Assembly: GCA_025997795.1 (NCBI GenBank)
Contig: BNVB01000007.1
Coordinates: forward strand, 1 to 53,792
DNA: 53,792 nt
Source: Spirochaetia bacterium
GTDB taxonomy: Bacteria; Spirochaetota; Spirochaetia; Treponematales; Breznakiellaceae
Reading direction: 5' to 3'
Shown here: one piece after another, positions 43,907 to 51,792 of the stretch
How the letters are laid out: every line of letters starts with the position of its first letter
Position numbering within the stretch: position 1 is the first letter of the stretch
Made by a program: the position numbers and the translations under genes
Notes under the pieces: generated by a model
Told to the model about the DNA's origin: nothing
Seen by the model: the letters and a program-made list of their open reading frames with translations, nothing else
Database searches by the model: none

Positions 43907-44611
43907 TTAGTTTTCCAGAATCAACAGGGTCTTGGGATCCAGCTTTACCGCCAGATGCGCCAGGTTTGCCGTGTCCCGGTCTTTGGAAGCGGTTAACTCA
44001 ATATGATCCGGTTTGGGTTCCAGAACAATAACCACATCCAGAAGGTCAAGATATTCCTTGATTACCAGGGGAATATTCTGTTTATCGTAGAGCGGCAGAG
44101 TACCTTTGACATTGCAGGAATACCAAAAAGAAATACCCAGCTCTTTGGCGCCGGTTTTGACCGCTTCTATCCGTTCACGGTTGGTCCGGCTAAAATCAAA
44201 ACCGTCAATGATAATTGAATCGGCGTTAAAACCACCGTCCACAATCAAGGCTTTAAGGCTTTTGATAATCTGGGGGCCGGTAACGCCATCCTGGCTAAAG
44301 TTCAGGAGTACCCGGTTTTTTACCAGATCGTCTTTTATATCCGCAAGATGATCCAGGTTTTTCTTTTTGGTAAACTCGTCAAAAATATCCTCATACCAGG
44401 CCAGAACATAACCGGTATGCTGGGTAAAGGAAACGTGAATTATCTTTTTGCCCTGGAGCAGTTTATCCAGGGCAATCTGTACCAGTACCGAAGTTTTGCC
44501 TATACCCGAAGGAGAAGCGATAATGCCAATTTCCCCGGCTTTAAGACCGCCGTGGATAGACTTTTCAAATATGCGCACCGGGCTGCGCTGAACCAGTTCT
44601 TCCTTTATCAT
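43907..44611 (-). CDS. RecA/KaiC-fold ATPase
   Basis: 234 residues from the ATG at 44611, chosen because AAGGAG lies 8 nt upstream inside the end of fusA. Walker A is SPSGIGKTS (residues 33-41) and a Walker B-like strand is ADSIIIDGFDF (about 132-142), as in RecA, KaiC and DnaB-type ATPases. There is no DNA-binding extension, helicase motif or kinase motif visible, and the length is that of a single RecA core. It is cotranscribed with fusA. Function unknown; a role as a regulator or assembly ATPase is guesswork. Confidence 0.7.
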   Translation of the reverse strand: MIKEELVQRSPVRIFEKSIHGGLKAGEIGIIASPSGIGKTSVLVQIALDKLLQGKKIIHVSFTQHTGYVLAWYEDIFDEFTKKKNLDHLADIKDDLVKNRVLLNFSQDGVTGPQIIKSLKALIVDGGFNADSIIIDGFDFSRTNRERIEAVKTGAKELGISFWYSCNVKGTLPLYDKQNIPLVIKEYLDLLDVVIVLEPKPDHIELTASKDRDTANLAHLAVKLDPKTLLILEN

Positions 44612-44612
44612 G

Positions 44613-46697
44613 TTAGCGCTCCTTCCTTTTCTGTTCAAATTCCTTGATCAACGATTCGCTGATGCTCACCGGAACTTTGCCGTACTTTTCAAATTCCATG
44701 GTAAATTCCGCCTTACCCTGGGTAAGGGACCGGAGTACCGTGGAATAACCAAACATTTCGCTTAAGGGAACCTCCGCCTCTACCCGGGAAAAGGTTCCGT
44801 CTTCGCTGGACGAAGATATTATACCACGCCGTTGATTGATGGAAGCAAAAATGTTGCCCTGGAATTCTGTGGGGCCTTCCACAGAAACCTTCATAATCGG
44901 TTCCAGGATACAGGGTTTTGCTTTGCCATAGGCTTCGCGGAAAGCGCCAATGGCCGCCAACTGGAAGGCAATGTCCGAAGAGTCTACCGGGTGGGACTGG
45001 CCATCGTTGATAACACAGCGGATATTAACGATGGGGAAACCAATAAGCGATCCTTTTTTAACCGCCTCTTTGAATCCCTTGTCGCAGCTTGGGACAAATT
45101 CGGTGGGGATGGCCCCGCCCTTGATACTGTCCACAAATTCGTAGTCGCCCTCTGTCCAGGGTTCCATATAACCCGCCACACGGCCATACTGGCCCGAACC
45201 GCCGGTTTGCTTTTTGTGGGTATAGTTAAAGTCCGAACGCTGTTGAATCGCTTCCCGGTAGGCCACCTGGGGCATACCCGTGTCTACCTCGCTTTTGTAT
45301 TCCCGGTGCATCCGTTCAATGTACACTTCCAGGTGCAGTTCACCCATGCCCTGGATAATTGTCTGGTTGGATTCCGGGTCCACAAAAGTCCGGAAAGTGG
45401 GGTCTTCCTTGGTAAAGCGGTTAAGGGCTTTGGCCATCTGGTCTGCGCTTTTTTTGTCCTTGGGGGTTATGGCCAGGGAGATAACCGGTTCAGGAACGTA
45501 CATTGACGACATGGCATAGTTAACACCGCCGCCGCAGAAGGTATCGCCCGAAGCACATTCAATGCCAAAAAGGGCCACAATATCCCCCGGCGATCCTTCG
45601 GTAATATCTTCCATGTTATCCGAATGCATACGCACCAGCCGGCCCACTTTGAATTTTTTCCGGGCCCGGGTGTTTATAAGTTCATCGCCCTTTTTAAGGG
45701 CCCCCTGGTAAATCCTTACATAGGTTAACTGTCCATACTGGCCGTCTTCCAGCTTAAAGCCCAGAGCAACGGTGGGGCTTTTTTCATCGGCGGTAAGTTC
45801 CTTCCGTTCTTCGTTTTTGTCCAGGTCCAGGGCAAAGTTTTGTACTTCCGTTGGGTTGGGAAGGTATTCGTTAACGCCGTCCAAAAGGGTCTGGATACCC
45901 TTGTTTTTGTAGGCCGAACCGAGCATAACGGGGACAAATTTTTCTTCCAGGGTACCCTTGCGGATCGCCGCGCGGAGCAGGACCTCGTCAACCGCCTCGC
46001 CGCCCAGGAATTTTTCCGCCAATTCATCACTGAACATCGACACAGCATCGATTAGTTCTTCCCGGTGTTTTTCCGCATCGGTTTTTAAGTGCGCGGGAAT
46101 TTCCGCATAGCGGATTTCCGTTCCGGCATCGCCGTCAAAGTACACGGCCTTCATGGTGATAAGGTCCACAATCCCTTCCAGCTTGTCTTCCAGGCCGATG
46201 GGAAGCTGTATCAATACCGCATTAAGGCCCAGTTTTTCCCGCAGTTGGTTCTTAACCTTAAAGGGATTGGCCCCGGTCCGGTCGCATTTGTTAACAAAGG
46301 CAATGCGGGGCACATGGTAACGCTTGAGCTGGCGGTCCACGGTAATAGACTGGGACTGAACCCCGCCCACGGCACAGAGGACCAGAATTGCCCCGTCCAG
46401 TACCCGCAGGGACCGTTCCACCTCGATGGTAAAGTCGACGTGTCCGGGTGTATCAATCAGGTTGATTGTATGGTTTTTCCACTCCACCTGGGTGGCAGCG
46501 GACTGAATCGTAATACCGCGTTCCCGTTCAAGTTCCATGTGATCCATGGTGGCCCCCACGCCGTCCTTGCCCCGGACTTCGTGAATGGCGTGAATCTTGT
46601 TACTGTAAAAAAGTATCCGCTCCGAGAGGGTTGTTTTACCCGAGTCAATGTGAGCGCTGATTCCGATATTCCGCATCTTGGTAATGTCGATGCCCAT
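44613..46697 (-). CDS. fusA: Translation elongation factor G, spirochaete/mitochondrial type
   Basis: 694 residues. GTPase motifs: G1 AHIDSGKTT (residues 14-22), G2 region RERGITIQSAATQ, G3 DTPGHVDFT, G4 NKCDRTGA. Domains II-V follow (KKQTGGSGQYGRV in domain IV, LSEMFGYSTVLRSLTQG in domain V). The Ser in HIDSGKTT and the mitochondrial EF-G1-like layout match the spirochaete EF-G paralogue used for translocation. Spirochaetes often have a second EF-G for ribosome recycling; only one is here. SD is AAGGAGC. The leader of about 105 nt contains tandem repeats and a terminator-like hairpin. Confidence 0.95.
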   Translation of the reverse strand: MGIDITKMRNIGISAHIDSGKTTLSERILFYSNKIHAIHEVRGKDGVGATMDHMELERERGITIQSAATQVEWKNHTINLIDTPGHVDFTIEVERSLRVLDGAILVLCAVGGVQSQSITVDRQLKRYHVPRIAFVNKCDRTGANPFKVKNQLREKLGLNAVLIQLPIGLEDKLEGIVDLITMKAVYFDGDAGTEIRYAEIPAHLKTDAEKHREELIDAVSMFSDELAEKFLGGEAVDEVLLRAAIRKGTLEEKFVPVMLGSAYKNKGIQTLLDGVNEYLPNPTEVQNFALDLDKNEERKELTADEKSPTVALGFKLEDGQYGQLTYVRIYQGALKKGDELINTRARKKFKVGRLVRMHSDNMEDITEGSPGDIVALFGIECASGDTFCGGGVNYAMSSMYVPEPVISLAITPKDKKSADQMAKALNRFTKEDPTFRTFVDPESNQTIIQGMGELHLEVYIERMHREYKSEVDTGMPQVAYREAIQQRSDFNYTHKKQTGGSGQYGRVAGYMEPWTEGDYEFVDSIKGGAIPTEFVPSCDKGFKEAVKKGSLIGFPIVNIRCVINDGQSHPVDSSDIAFQLAAIGAFREAYGKAKPCILEPIMKVSVEGPTEFQGNIFASINQRRGIISSSSEDGTFSRVEAEVPLSEMFGYSTVLRSLTQGKAEFTMEFEKYGKVPVSISESLIKEFEQKRKER

Positions 46698-46716
46698 TAG
46701 TTAAGCTCCTTAGCAC

Positions 46717-46738
46717 AAAAAAATCCGCAAAACAGCGG
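46717..46738 (-). terminator. Candidate attenuator hairpin in the fusA leader
   Basis: On the minus strand CCGC (46738-46735), loop TGTTTT, GCGG (46728-46725) then A and seven T residues (46723-46717). The 4-bp stem is short, so it is a weak terminator unless the upstream repeats add pairing. It lies 20 nt before the fusA start. Confidence 0.4.
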
Positions 46739-46748
46739 TTACGGTTCC

Positions 46749-46794
46749 AGGATTCCAGCTTTAGCGGAAGCTAGGATTCCAGCTTTTAGCGGAA
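46749..46794. repeat. 24-bp tandem repeat in the fusA leader
   Basis: AGGATTCCAGCTTTAGCGGAA at 46749 recurs at 46773 with one added T (24-bp period). It is quoted here in two parts: AGGATTCCAGC and TTTAGCGGAA. It is transcribed as part of the fusA leader. Confidence 0.85.
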
Positions 46795-46807
46795 ACCAGG
46801 TACCATT

Positions 46808-46835
46808 GGTATAGTATTACAGAATTTTCAATCAA
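46808..46835 (-). promoter_or_regulatory. fusA promoter
   Basis: TTGATT (46835-46830), a 16-bp spacer and TATACC (46813-46808) on the minus strand. An overlapping TTGAAA/TAATAC pair a few nt upstream is also possible. Confidence 0.5.
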
Positions 46836-46853
46836 TTTCAATAGGATGGGAGC

Positions 46854-46889
46854 GTTTTCCGCCGGGATTTTTCTTCTCCGGCGGAAAAC
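46854..46889. terminator. Strong hairpin after the glycyl radical enzyme gene
   Basis: GTTTTCCGCCGG (46854-46865) and CCGGCGGAAAAC (46878-46889) form a perfect 12-bp stem 22 nt beyond the enzyme stop. No T run follows on the minus strand, so it may be a Rho-type stop or RNA-stabilising structure. Confidence 0.6.
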
Positions 46890-46910
46890 GGCCGCTTTAT
46901 TACAGGTTTG

Positions 46911-49397
46911 TTACAGGGTTTGTTCGGTCCGGCCTATAATATCGTCCTGGGTTTCCCGGGAAAGCACGTTAAAGAACGCACTGTAACCGGCCACCCGGAC
47001 GATAAGATCCCGGTGTTTTTCCGGGTTAAGCTGGGCATCCAGCAGGGTGGCCCGGGAAACAACGTTAAACTGCACATGGAAACCCTCAAGGCGGTTAAAG
47101 AAAGTCCGGACCAGCATTACCAGTTTTTGCTTGTCCCCGGTTTTTTCCAACATTTGGGGAGTTACCTTCTGGTTAAGAAGCACCCCGCCGGTGATCTCCC
47201 GGGTGGGCAGCTTGGACACGGTTTTGAATACCGCCGTAGGTCCCTGCTTATCCATGGCGTGGGATGGCGAACAGCCTTCCGCCAGGGGTTCCCCGGCTTT
47301 GCGGCCGTCGGGGGTGGCCAGGGTTCCCGCACCCTGGGGTACATTGGCGGAAATGGAAGAAGTACCGGCATAGTAGATGCCGCCGATGGGCCCGCGGCCA
47401 TAGCGGGTATTGTGGTACTTCTTCATCTCATCAATGTAAATGTCGTAGGCTTTGCGGATAAGGGAATCCACATAGTCGTCGTCGTTGCCGTACTTGGGGG
47501 CTTCCAGCAAGCGGGTACGAATTTCTTCGTTCCGCTTGCCTTCAAAGTTTGCCAAGAGCGCTTCCCAAAGTTCGGCGGTGCCGATGGTTTTATCCTCAAA
47601 AACGCATTTTTTGATTGCCGAAAGGGAATCTGCCAAATTGGCGATACCTACCTGTAAGTCACTGATAAAATCGTAGACTGCGCCGCCTTCTTTTAAGTTA
47701 AGGCCCCGCTCAATGCAGTCGTCGCACAGGGCAGAGCAGAGTATATCCGCCGTATCCCGCTCCAGCACGGTATCTGCCGAAGAATCGATGATCACACACT
47801 GACGGGTAAAGTCCCGGACAATCCGGTCCCAGGCATCCATTACTTCGTCAAAGTTTACCATATCCCGGAAATGTTTAACCGATGGCAGGGGTCTGCCGTC
47901 GGAACCGGGAAGGCGCTTACCCGATTTGGGGTCTACTCCATCGTTAAGGGCGATAAGCAGGGACTTGGGAAAATTAAGGAAGCTCATACCCGTACAGCGG
48001 TAGCCCCACTTGCCGGGAACCGCCACTTCTACGCAGCCAATGGCGCTGTACTCGTAGGCATCTTCTTTTGTTACGCCTTTTTCGATAAACGACGGGATAA
48101 TCACTTCGTCGCTGTTAAAGGCGGGCATACCAAAACCCAGGCGCACCACTTCAATACATTCGGCCATAAAGGCATCGCTTAAACCCCGGTGGTAACGTAC
48201 CGTCAGGTTTGGCTGGGGCAGGCGGGTCTGGGCCACGCTGCGCAGTATCAGGTGTGTCATGGGGTTTACCGCATCATGGGGGCTGCCTGCGGCATCCAGG
48301 ATTTGGCCTCCCACGGTTACGTTCTGGTAGAGGGGGCTGCCGGCGGAAAATTGGGTGTGGGTCCAACTGCGGATCTTGTTAATGGTAAACGTTTTAAGCC
48401 AGAGGTTTACCAGAAGTTCCGCAGCCCCTTCTTCGGTAACTATTCCGGCGGCCAGGTCTTTTTGGTAGTAGGGGTTAAGGTACTGATCCATACGGCCGTA
48501 GGAAAGGGAATGGCCGTTACTTTCAATTTGCAGGCACAGGTGAACCAGCCACAGGGACTGGACTGCCTCGTGGAAGGTTTCCGCTTTTTCGTAGGGGACC
48601 TTGTTAAGGATACGGCTCATCTCCAATAATTCATCCCTGCGCTGTTCATCTTTTTCTATCCGGGCCATGTTCTGGGCCAAATCGGCATAACGTTTTGCAA
48701 AGGCCCTGGTGGCATCAATGGTGATGATAACCGCTTTGTAAAAGTAGGATTTTGCCAGGTTACGATAATCGGTTAGGTCCAGACTGATGAGTTTTTGTTC
48801 CGCCCGTTCCCGGTATTCCTTAAGGCCCGCCTGGAGCATACGTTTGTAATTTACCGCCACATGGGCATCGCCGGAGGTAATGTTCCCCTCGGCCTTGATG
48901 ATCCCCAAATCGTAAAAGACCCTGGCCGATTCGGGCATGGCCGCCAGGCCCCGGTCTTTAACGGTATTGTGTTCCCAGAACGGGGCAATTTCCCTAAGCT
49001 GGGCCTTGGTTTCTTCGGTAATGTAAAAGCGGTCTCCCGAACGCTGGTCAAACTTGTCCAGCTCGGCGATAACCCAGTCCATGGCATATTCGGGAAAAAT
49101 TGGCGCCGAGCGGTTGCCGGAAGCCTGGTTCCCCGCCAGGAGGGTTTCTTTTTCGATATAAATGCTCATTTGATCAAGGACATTTTTGTACATCAGCGCC
49201 CGGCGGATAACCAGGGGCTGGTCCATATTTTCCCGGTAGGTCCTGGTGGTAATAAGCGCCCGCTCGGCACAGACATGGGGTTTGGCGGCAAGCAGTTCTT
49301 CCCGGAAATTCCGCATCCGTTCCGTTGGTTCCCCAAAGTAGGGTTTAACCGGGGTTTTTACTTCACCGCTTCTGGCGGCAATTGCATCGTTTAACAT
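46911..49397 (-). CDS. Glycyl radical enzyme, PFL2/YbiW-like
   Basis: 828 residues from the ATG at 49397, which follows AAGGAG 7 nt upstream; the open frame runs further upstream without reason. The active Cys is in AIGCVEVAVPGKWGYR (Cys455) and the radical Gly in RVAGYSAFFNVL (Gly804), 25 residues from the end. The sequence after the Cys lacks the GCVEPQ and TEGWHDAAFFN pattern of choline lyase, glycerol or propanediol dehydratase and isethionate lyase. It looks more like the unassigned YbiW/PflD branch, a comparison from memory. No activating enzyme lies beside it. It forms an operon with a ROK kinase (25 nt upstream), which suggests a sugar or polyol substrate. Confidence 0.88.
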   Translation of the reverse strand: MLNDAIAARSGEVKTPVKPYFGEPTERMRNFREELLAAKPHVCAERALITTRTYRENMDQPLVIRRALMYKNVLDQMSIYIEKETLLAGNQASGNRSAPIFPEYAMDWVIAELDKFDQRSGDRFYITEETKAQLREIAPFWEHNTVKDRGLAAMPESARVFYDLGIIKAEGNITSGDAHVAVNYKRMLQAGLKEYRERAEQKLISLDLTDYRNLAKSYFYKAVIITIDATRAFAKRYADLAQNMARIEKDEQRRDELLEMSRILNKVPYEKAETFHEAVQSLWLVHLCLQIESNGHSLSYGRMDQYLNPYYQKDLAAGIVTEEGAAELLVNLWLKTFTINKIRSWTHTQFSAGSPLYQNVTVGGQILDAAGSPHDAVNPMTHLILRSVAQTRLPQPNLTVRYHRGLSDAFMAECIEVVRLGFGMPAFNSDEVIIPSFIEKGVTKEDAYEYSAIGCVEVAVPGKWGYRCTGMSFLNFPKSLLIALNDGVDPKSGKRLPGSDGRPLPSVKHFRDMVNFDEVMDAWDRIVRDFTRQCVIIDSSADTVLERDTADILCSALCDDCIERGLNLKEGGAVYDFISDLQVGIANLADSLSAIKKCVFEDKTIGTAELWEALLANFEGKRNEEIRTRLLEAPKYGNDDDYVDSLIRKAYDIYIDEMKKYHNTRYGRGPIGGIYYAGTSSISANVPQGAGTLATPDGRKAGEPLAEGCSPSHAMDKQGPTAVFKTVSKLPTREITGGVLLNQKVTPQMLEKTGDKQKLVMLVRTFFNRLEGFHVQFNVVSRATLLDAQLNPEKHRDLIVRVAGYSAFFNVLSRETQDDIIGRTEQTL

Positions 49398-49422
49398 AGG
49401 TTTCTCCTTGCTCTTTAAAGCA

Positions 49423-50388
49423 TCACAAGATACTACGGACCAGTTCCGCCGCACCCAAAACACCGCAGTGTTCTGTACACTCCGCTGTTTTAAAGTACAC
49501 GGGCCGTTTATCGTGGTTGTATCCGTCAAAGGTACGACGTACCGGCCCCAGGAGTTTTTCTCCCATTTTGACCAGCCCGCCTCCCAATACAAAACAGTTT
49601 ACGTTGTACGTTACATAAAGGTTGTAAAACCAAACCCCCAGCCAGTGGATCATCTGGTTAAGGGCCTTTACCGCCATGGCATCGCCTTTGTCGTAGGCCG
49701 CTTCCAGGATAATGCTGTCGATGTTGGCGGTTTTATCAATGCCGCCAACCATATCGATCATCATTGTTTTTTCCCCCGCTGCTATCCATTGGAGGATATG
49801 TTTTACAATCATGGACCCCGAACACCAGGACATGTAACAACCCCGGTTGCCGCAGCCGCATTCTATACCTTCACCGGGGGTGGCGATCATGTGGCCTGTT
49901 TCCCCCGCCCAGCCGTAGGTTCCCCGGTAGGGCTGGCCGCCGGTAATAAGCGCCGAAGAAATACCCGTACTTACCGGGCAGTAGAGCATTTTGTCAAAAC
50001 CCCGGCCCGCGCCGTAACGGTATTCGGCCAGACCCGCCGCCCGGCCGTCGTTATCCAGCACCACGGGAATCCCCAGTTTTTGGGAAAGATAGTCCCGGGC
50101 GGGGAATTCCTTGATCCGGACCAAATTGCTGGTTTTGACGATGTACCCTTCTTCGTACAAAATGAACGAGGGCATCCCCAGACCTATTCCGCTTATTTGG
50201 TTTTTTTTAATACCACAAGCGGCTGCCAGTTCCTCAACATTTGCCGCAATGTGGTCAAAAAAAGCCGCCGGTTCGGCTTCTCCGTTTGAGGGATGACTAA
50301 GGCTGCGAATAAGCGTCTGCGTTCCATCCAGAACCCCGTAGGCCGTTTTGGTTCCACCCACATCAATTCCCATTATGTACCGATCCAT
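49423..50388 (-). CDS. ROK-family sugar kinase
   Basis: 321 residues. The N-terminal phosphate loop is GIDVGGTKTAYGVLDG. PVVLDNDGRAAGLAEYRYG holds the catalytic-region Asp. A zinc motif of ROK type, ECGCGNRGCYMSW, is present, although the usual Glu after GC is replaced by Tyr-Met. There is no N-terminal helix-turn-helix, so it is a kinase (glucokinase or N-acetylhexosamine kinase-like) and not a ROK repressor. It is first of the operon with the glycyl radical enzyme and has its own strong promoter. SD AAGGGG is about 7 nt before the ATG. Confidence 0.9.
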   Translation of the reverse strand: MDRYIMGIDVGGTKTAYGVLDGTQTLIRSLSHPSNGEAEPAAFFDHIAANVEELAAACGIKKNQISGIGLGMPSFILYEEGYIVKTSNLVRIKEFPARDYLSQKLGIPVVLDNDGRAAGLAEYRYGAGRGFDKMLYCPVSTGISSALITGGQPYRGTYGWAGETGHMIATPGEGIECGCGNRGCYMSWCSGSMIVKHILQWIAAGEKTMMIDMVGGIDKTANIDSIILEAAYDKGDAMAVKALNQMIHWLGVWFYNLYVTYNVNCFVLGGGLVKMGEKLLGPVRRTFDGYNHDKRPVYFKTAECTEHCGVLGAAELVRSIL

Positions 50389-50412
50389 AAGCGCCCCTTA
50401 CTTTACAATAGA

Positions 50413-50441
50413 ATAATATCCCGGAAAACCTGTTTTGTCAA
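50413..50441 (-). promoter_or_regulatory. Promoter of the ROK-glycyl radical enzyme operon
   Basis: TTGACA (50441-50436), a 17-bp spacer and TATTAT (50418-50413) on the minus strand, 25 nt before the ROK start. Confidence 0.85.
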
Positions 50442-50446
50442 TATAA

Positions 50447-50485
50447 AACTTGTTAAAATAAGAAAAAAACTTAGTAAAATAAGTT
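50447..50485. promoter_or_regulatory. Paired operator-like palindromes upstream of the ROK promoter
   Basis: AACTTAGTAAAATAAGTT (50468-50485) is a perfect 6-6-6 palindrome. A diverged copy AACTTGTTAAAATAAGAA lies at 50447-50464, 21 bp away, so both face the same side of the helix. They sit just upstream of the -35. Confidence 0.65.
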
Positions 50486-50658
50486 TTTTTATGCAAATAG
50501 TCATAAAAAACACTCAATTGGAAAGCTCGGATTAGTATGTTGCTTTTCCCCATTAGAAGGTACCTGAAAACCAGATCGCCGGGTATACGGGTCTGCCGGT
50601 GGGAGAAATTGCTAAATTATAGGTATTATCATACAAATCAAGAGTGTAACCAAGAGTA
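50486..50658. other. Intergenic stretch without recognised gene
   Basis: Part of the 305-nt gap between the ROK kinase and argC. Apart from the ROK promoter and operators (50413-50485) and the argC promoter (50659-50687), I see only AT-rich sequence and no open frame or RNA fold I can name. Confidence 0.6.
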
Positions 50659-50687
50659 TTGTATAAATATTAAAAAAACTGTATAAA
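50659..50687 (+). promoter_or_regulatory. argC promoter with direct repeats, leaderless spacing
   Basis: TTGTAT (50659-50664), a 17-bp spacer and TATAAA (50682-50687), then 6 nt to the ATG. The 10-mer GTATAAATAT occurs at 50661 and 50681; the copies overlap the -35 and the -10, a layout suited to an arginine repressor. Confidence 0.6.
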
Positions 50688-50693
50688 TATACC

Positions 50694-51782
50694 ATGATTG
50701 CGGGTATTATTGGCGCTGCCGGATATGCCGGGGCGGAACTGATCCGGCTTTTGGAAGCTCATCCTGATATAAGCGGCCTAACCCTGGCCTCGGTAAGCCG
50801 TCCGGGGGAACGGATAAGCGGTATCTATCCCAACCTGTTCCGGCATGGCAGGACAAAATTCGGCGAAGGGATTCTTGTTACACCGGAAGAACTTATCGCT
50901 TCTTCGGACATTGTTTTTGGCGCCCTTCCCGCGGGGGCCGGAGAAGTCTATGCCAAAGCCTGCCTGGACCGGGGAATTTCCTACATTGACCTGGCTGCGG
51001 ATTTTCGTTTTGACGGCGATGAAGAAACCTACAAAACCTGGTACGGAAAAAACTGGCAGTACCCGGAACTCCGGCGGTCTTCGGTTTACGGCCTGCCGGA
51101 ATTGAACCGGGAGCGGATAAAAGAACTAAAGACCGCAGGCCCGGTGATCATCGGTAACCCCGGCTGTTATCCAACTGCGGTAAGCCTGGCCTGTTATCCC
51201 CTGCTGGCAAAAAATGCCAGGCCCCCGGTAGAACTAAAACCGGACGCGGTGATCATTGCCGATGCTATCTCCGGCGTAACCGGCGCAGGCCGCGAACCGG
51301 GCAGGGCGTATCACTTTCCCGAATGTGCCGATTCGGTGAGTCCCTACAAAGTAGGGGTTCACCGCCATACGCCGGAAATCAGCCGGAACCTGGCGCAGAT
51401 GGCGGGCCGTCCTGTGCCGCTGGTGTTTACTCCCCACCTTGGGCCCTATAACCGCGGCATCCTTGCTACGGTTTATCTGCCCCTAAGAGACAGCGCAGAG
51501 GATCGGCTTCCGCTTATCCGGGAACACTATGTTTCGTTTTACCGGGACGAACCCTTTGTGCGGGTATTGGAAGACGGCCTTTATGCCGCCACCAACCGGG
51601 TGCGCTTATCAAACTATGGCGATATTTCGGTTCATCCGGATCAAACGGGAACCATGCTGATCATCGCCGCCGCCATCGACAATATGGTAAAAGGCGCGGC
51701 GGGCCAGGCGGTACAAAACATGAACATTCTTTGCGGTTTTGAAGAGACCGCCGGGCTCCTTGCGCTGCCTGCAGTATTTTGA
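50694..51782 (+). CDS. argC: N-acetyl-gamma-glutamyl-phosphate reductase
   Basis: 362 residues. Rossmann motif GAAGYAGAELIRLLEAHP at the N-terminus, catalytic Cys in IIGNPGCYPTAVSLACY, and the substrate motif GVHRHTPEISRNL. It reduces N-acetylglutamyl phosphate to the semialdehyde in arginine synthesis. First gene of argCJB. The ATG lacks an SD and stands 6 nt after the -10 box. Confidence 0.97.
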   Translation: MIAGIIGAAGYAGAELIRLLEAHPDISGLTLASVSRPGERISGIYPNLFRHGRTKFGEGILVTPEELIASSDIVFGALPAGAGEVYAKACLDRGISYIDLAADFRFDGDEETYKTWYGKNWQYPELRRSSVYGLPELNRERIKELKTAGPVIIGNPGCYPTAVSLACYPLLAKNARPPVELKPDAVIIADAISGVTGAGREPGRAYHFPECADSVSPYKVGVHRHTPEISRNLAQMAGRPVPLVFTPHLGPYNRGILATVYLPLRDSAEDRLPLIREHYVSFYRDEPFVRVLEDGLYAATNRVRLSNYGDISVHPDQTGTMLIIAAAIDNMVKGAAGQAVQNMNILCGFEETAGLLALPAVF

Positions 51783-51792
51783 GGGTATGGTT

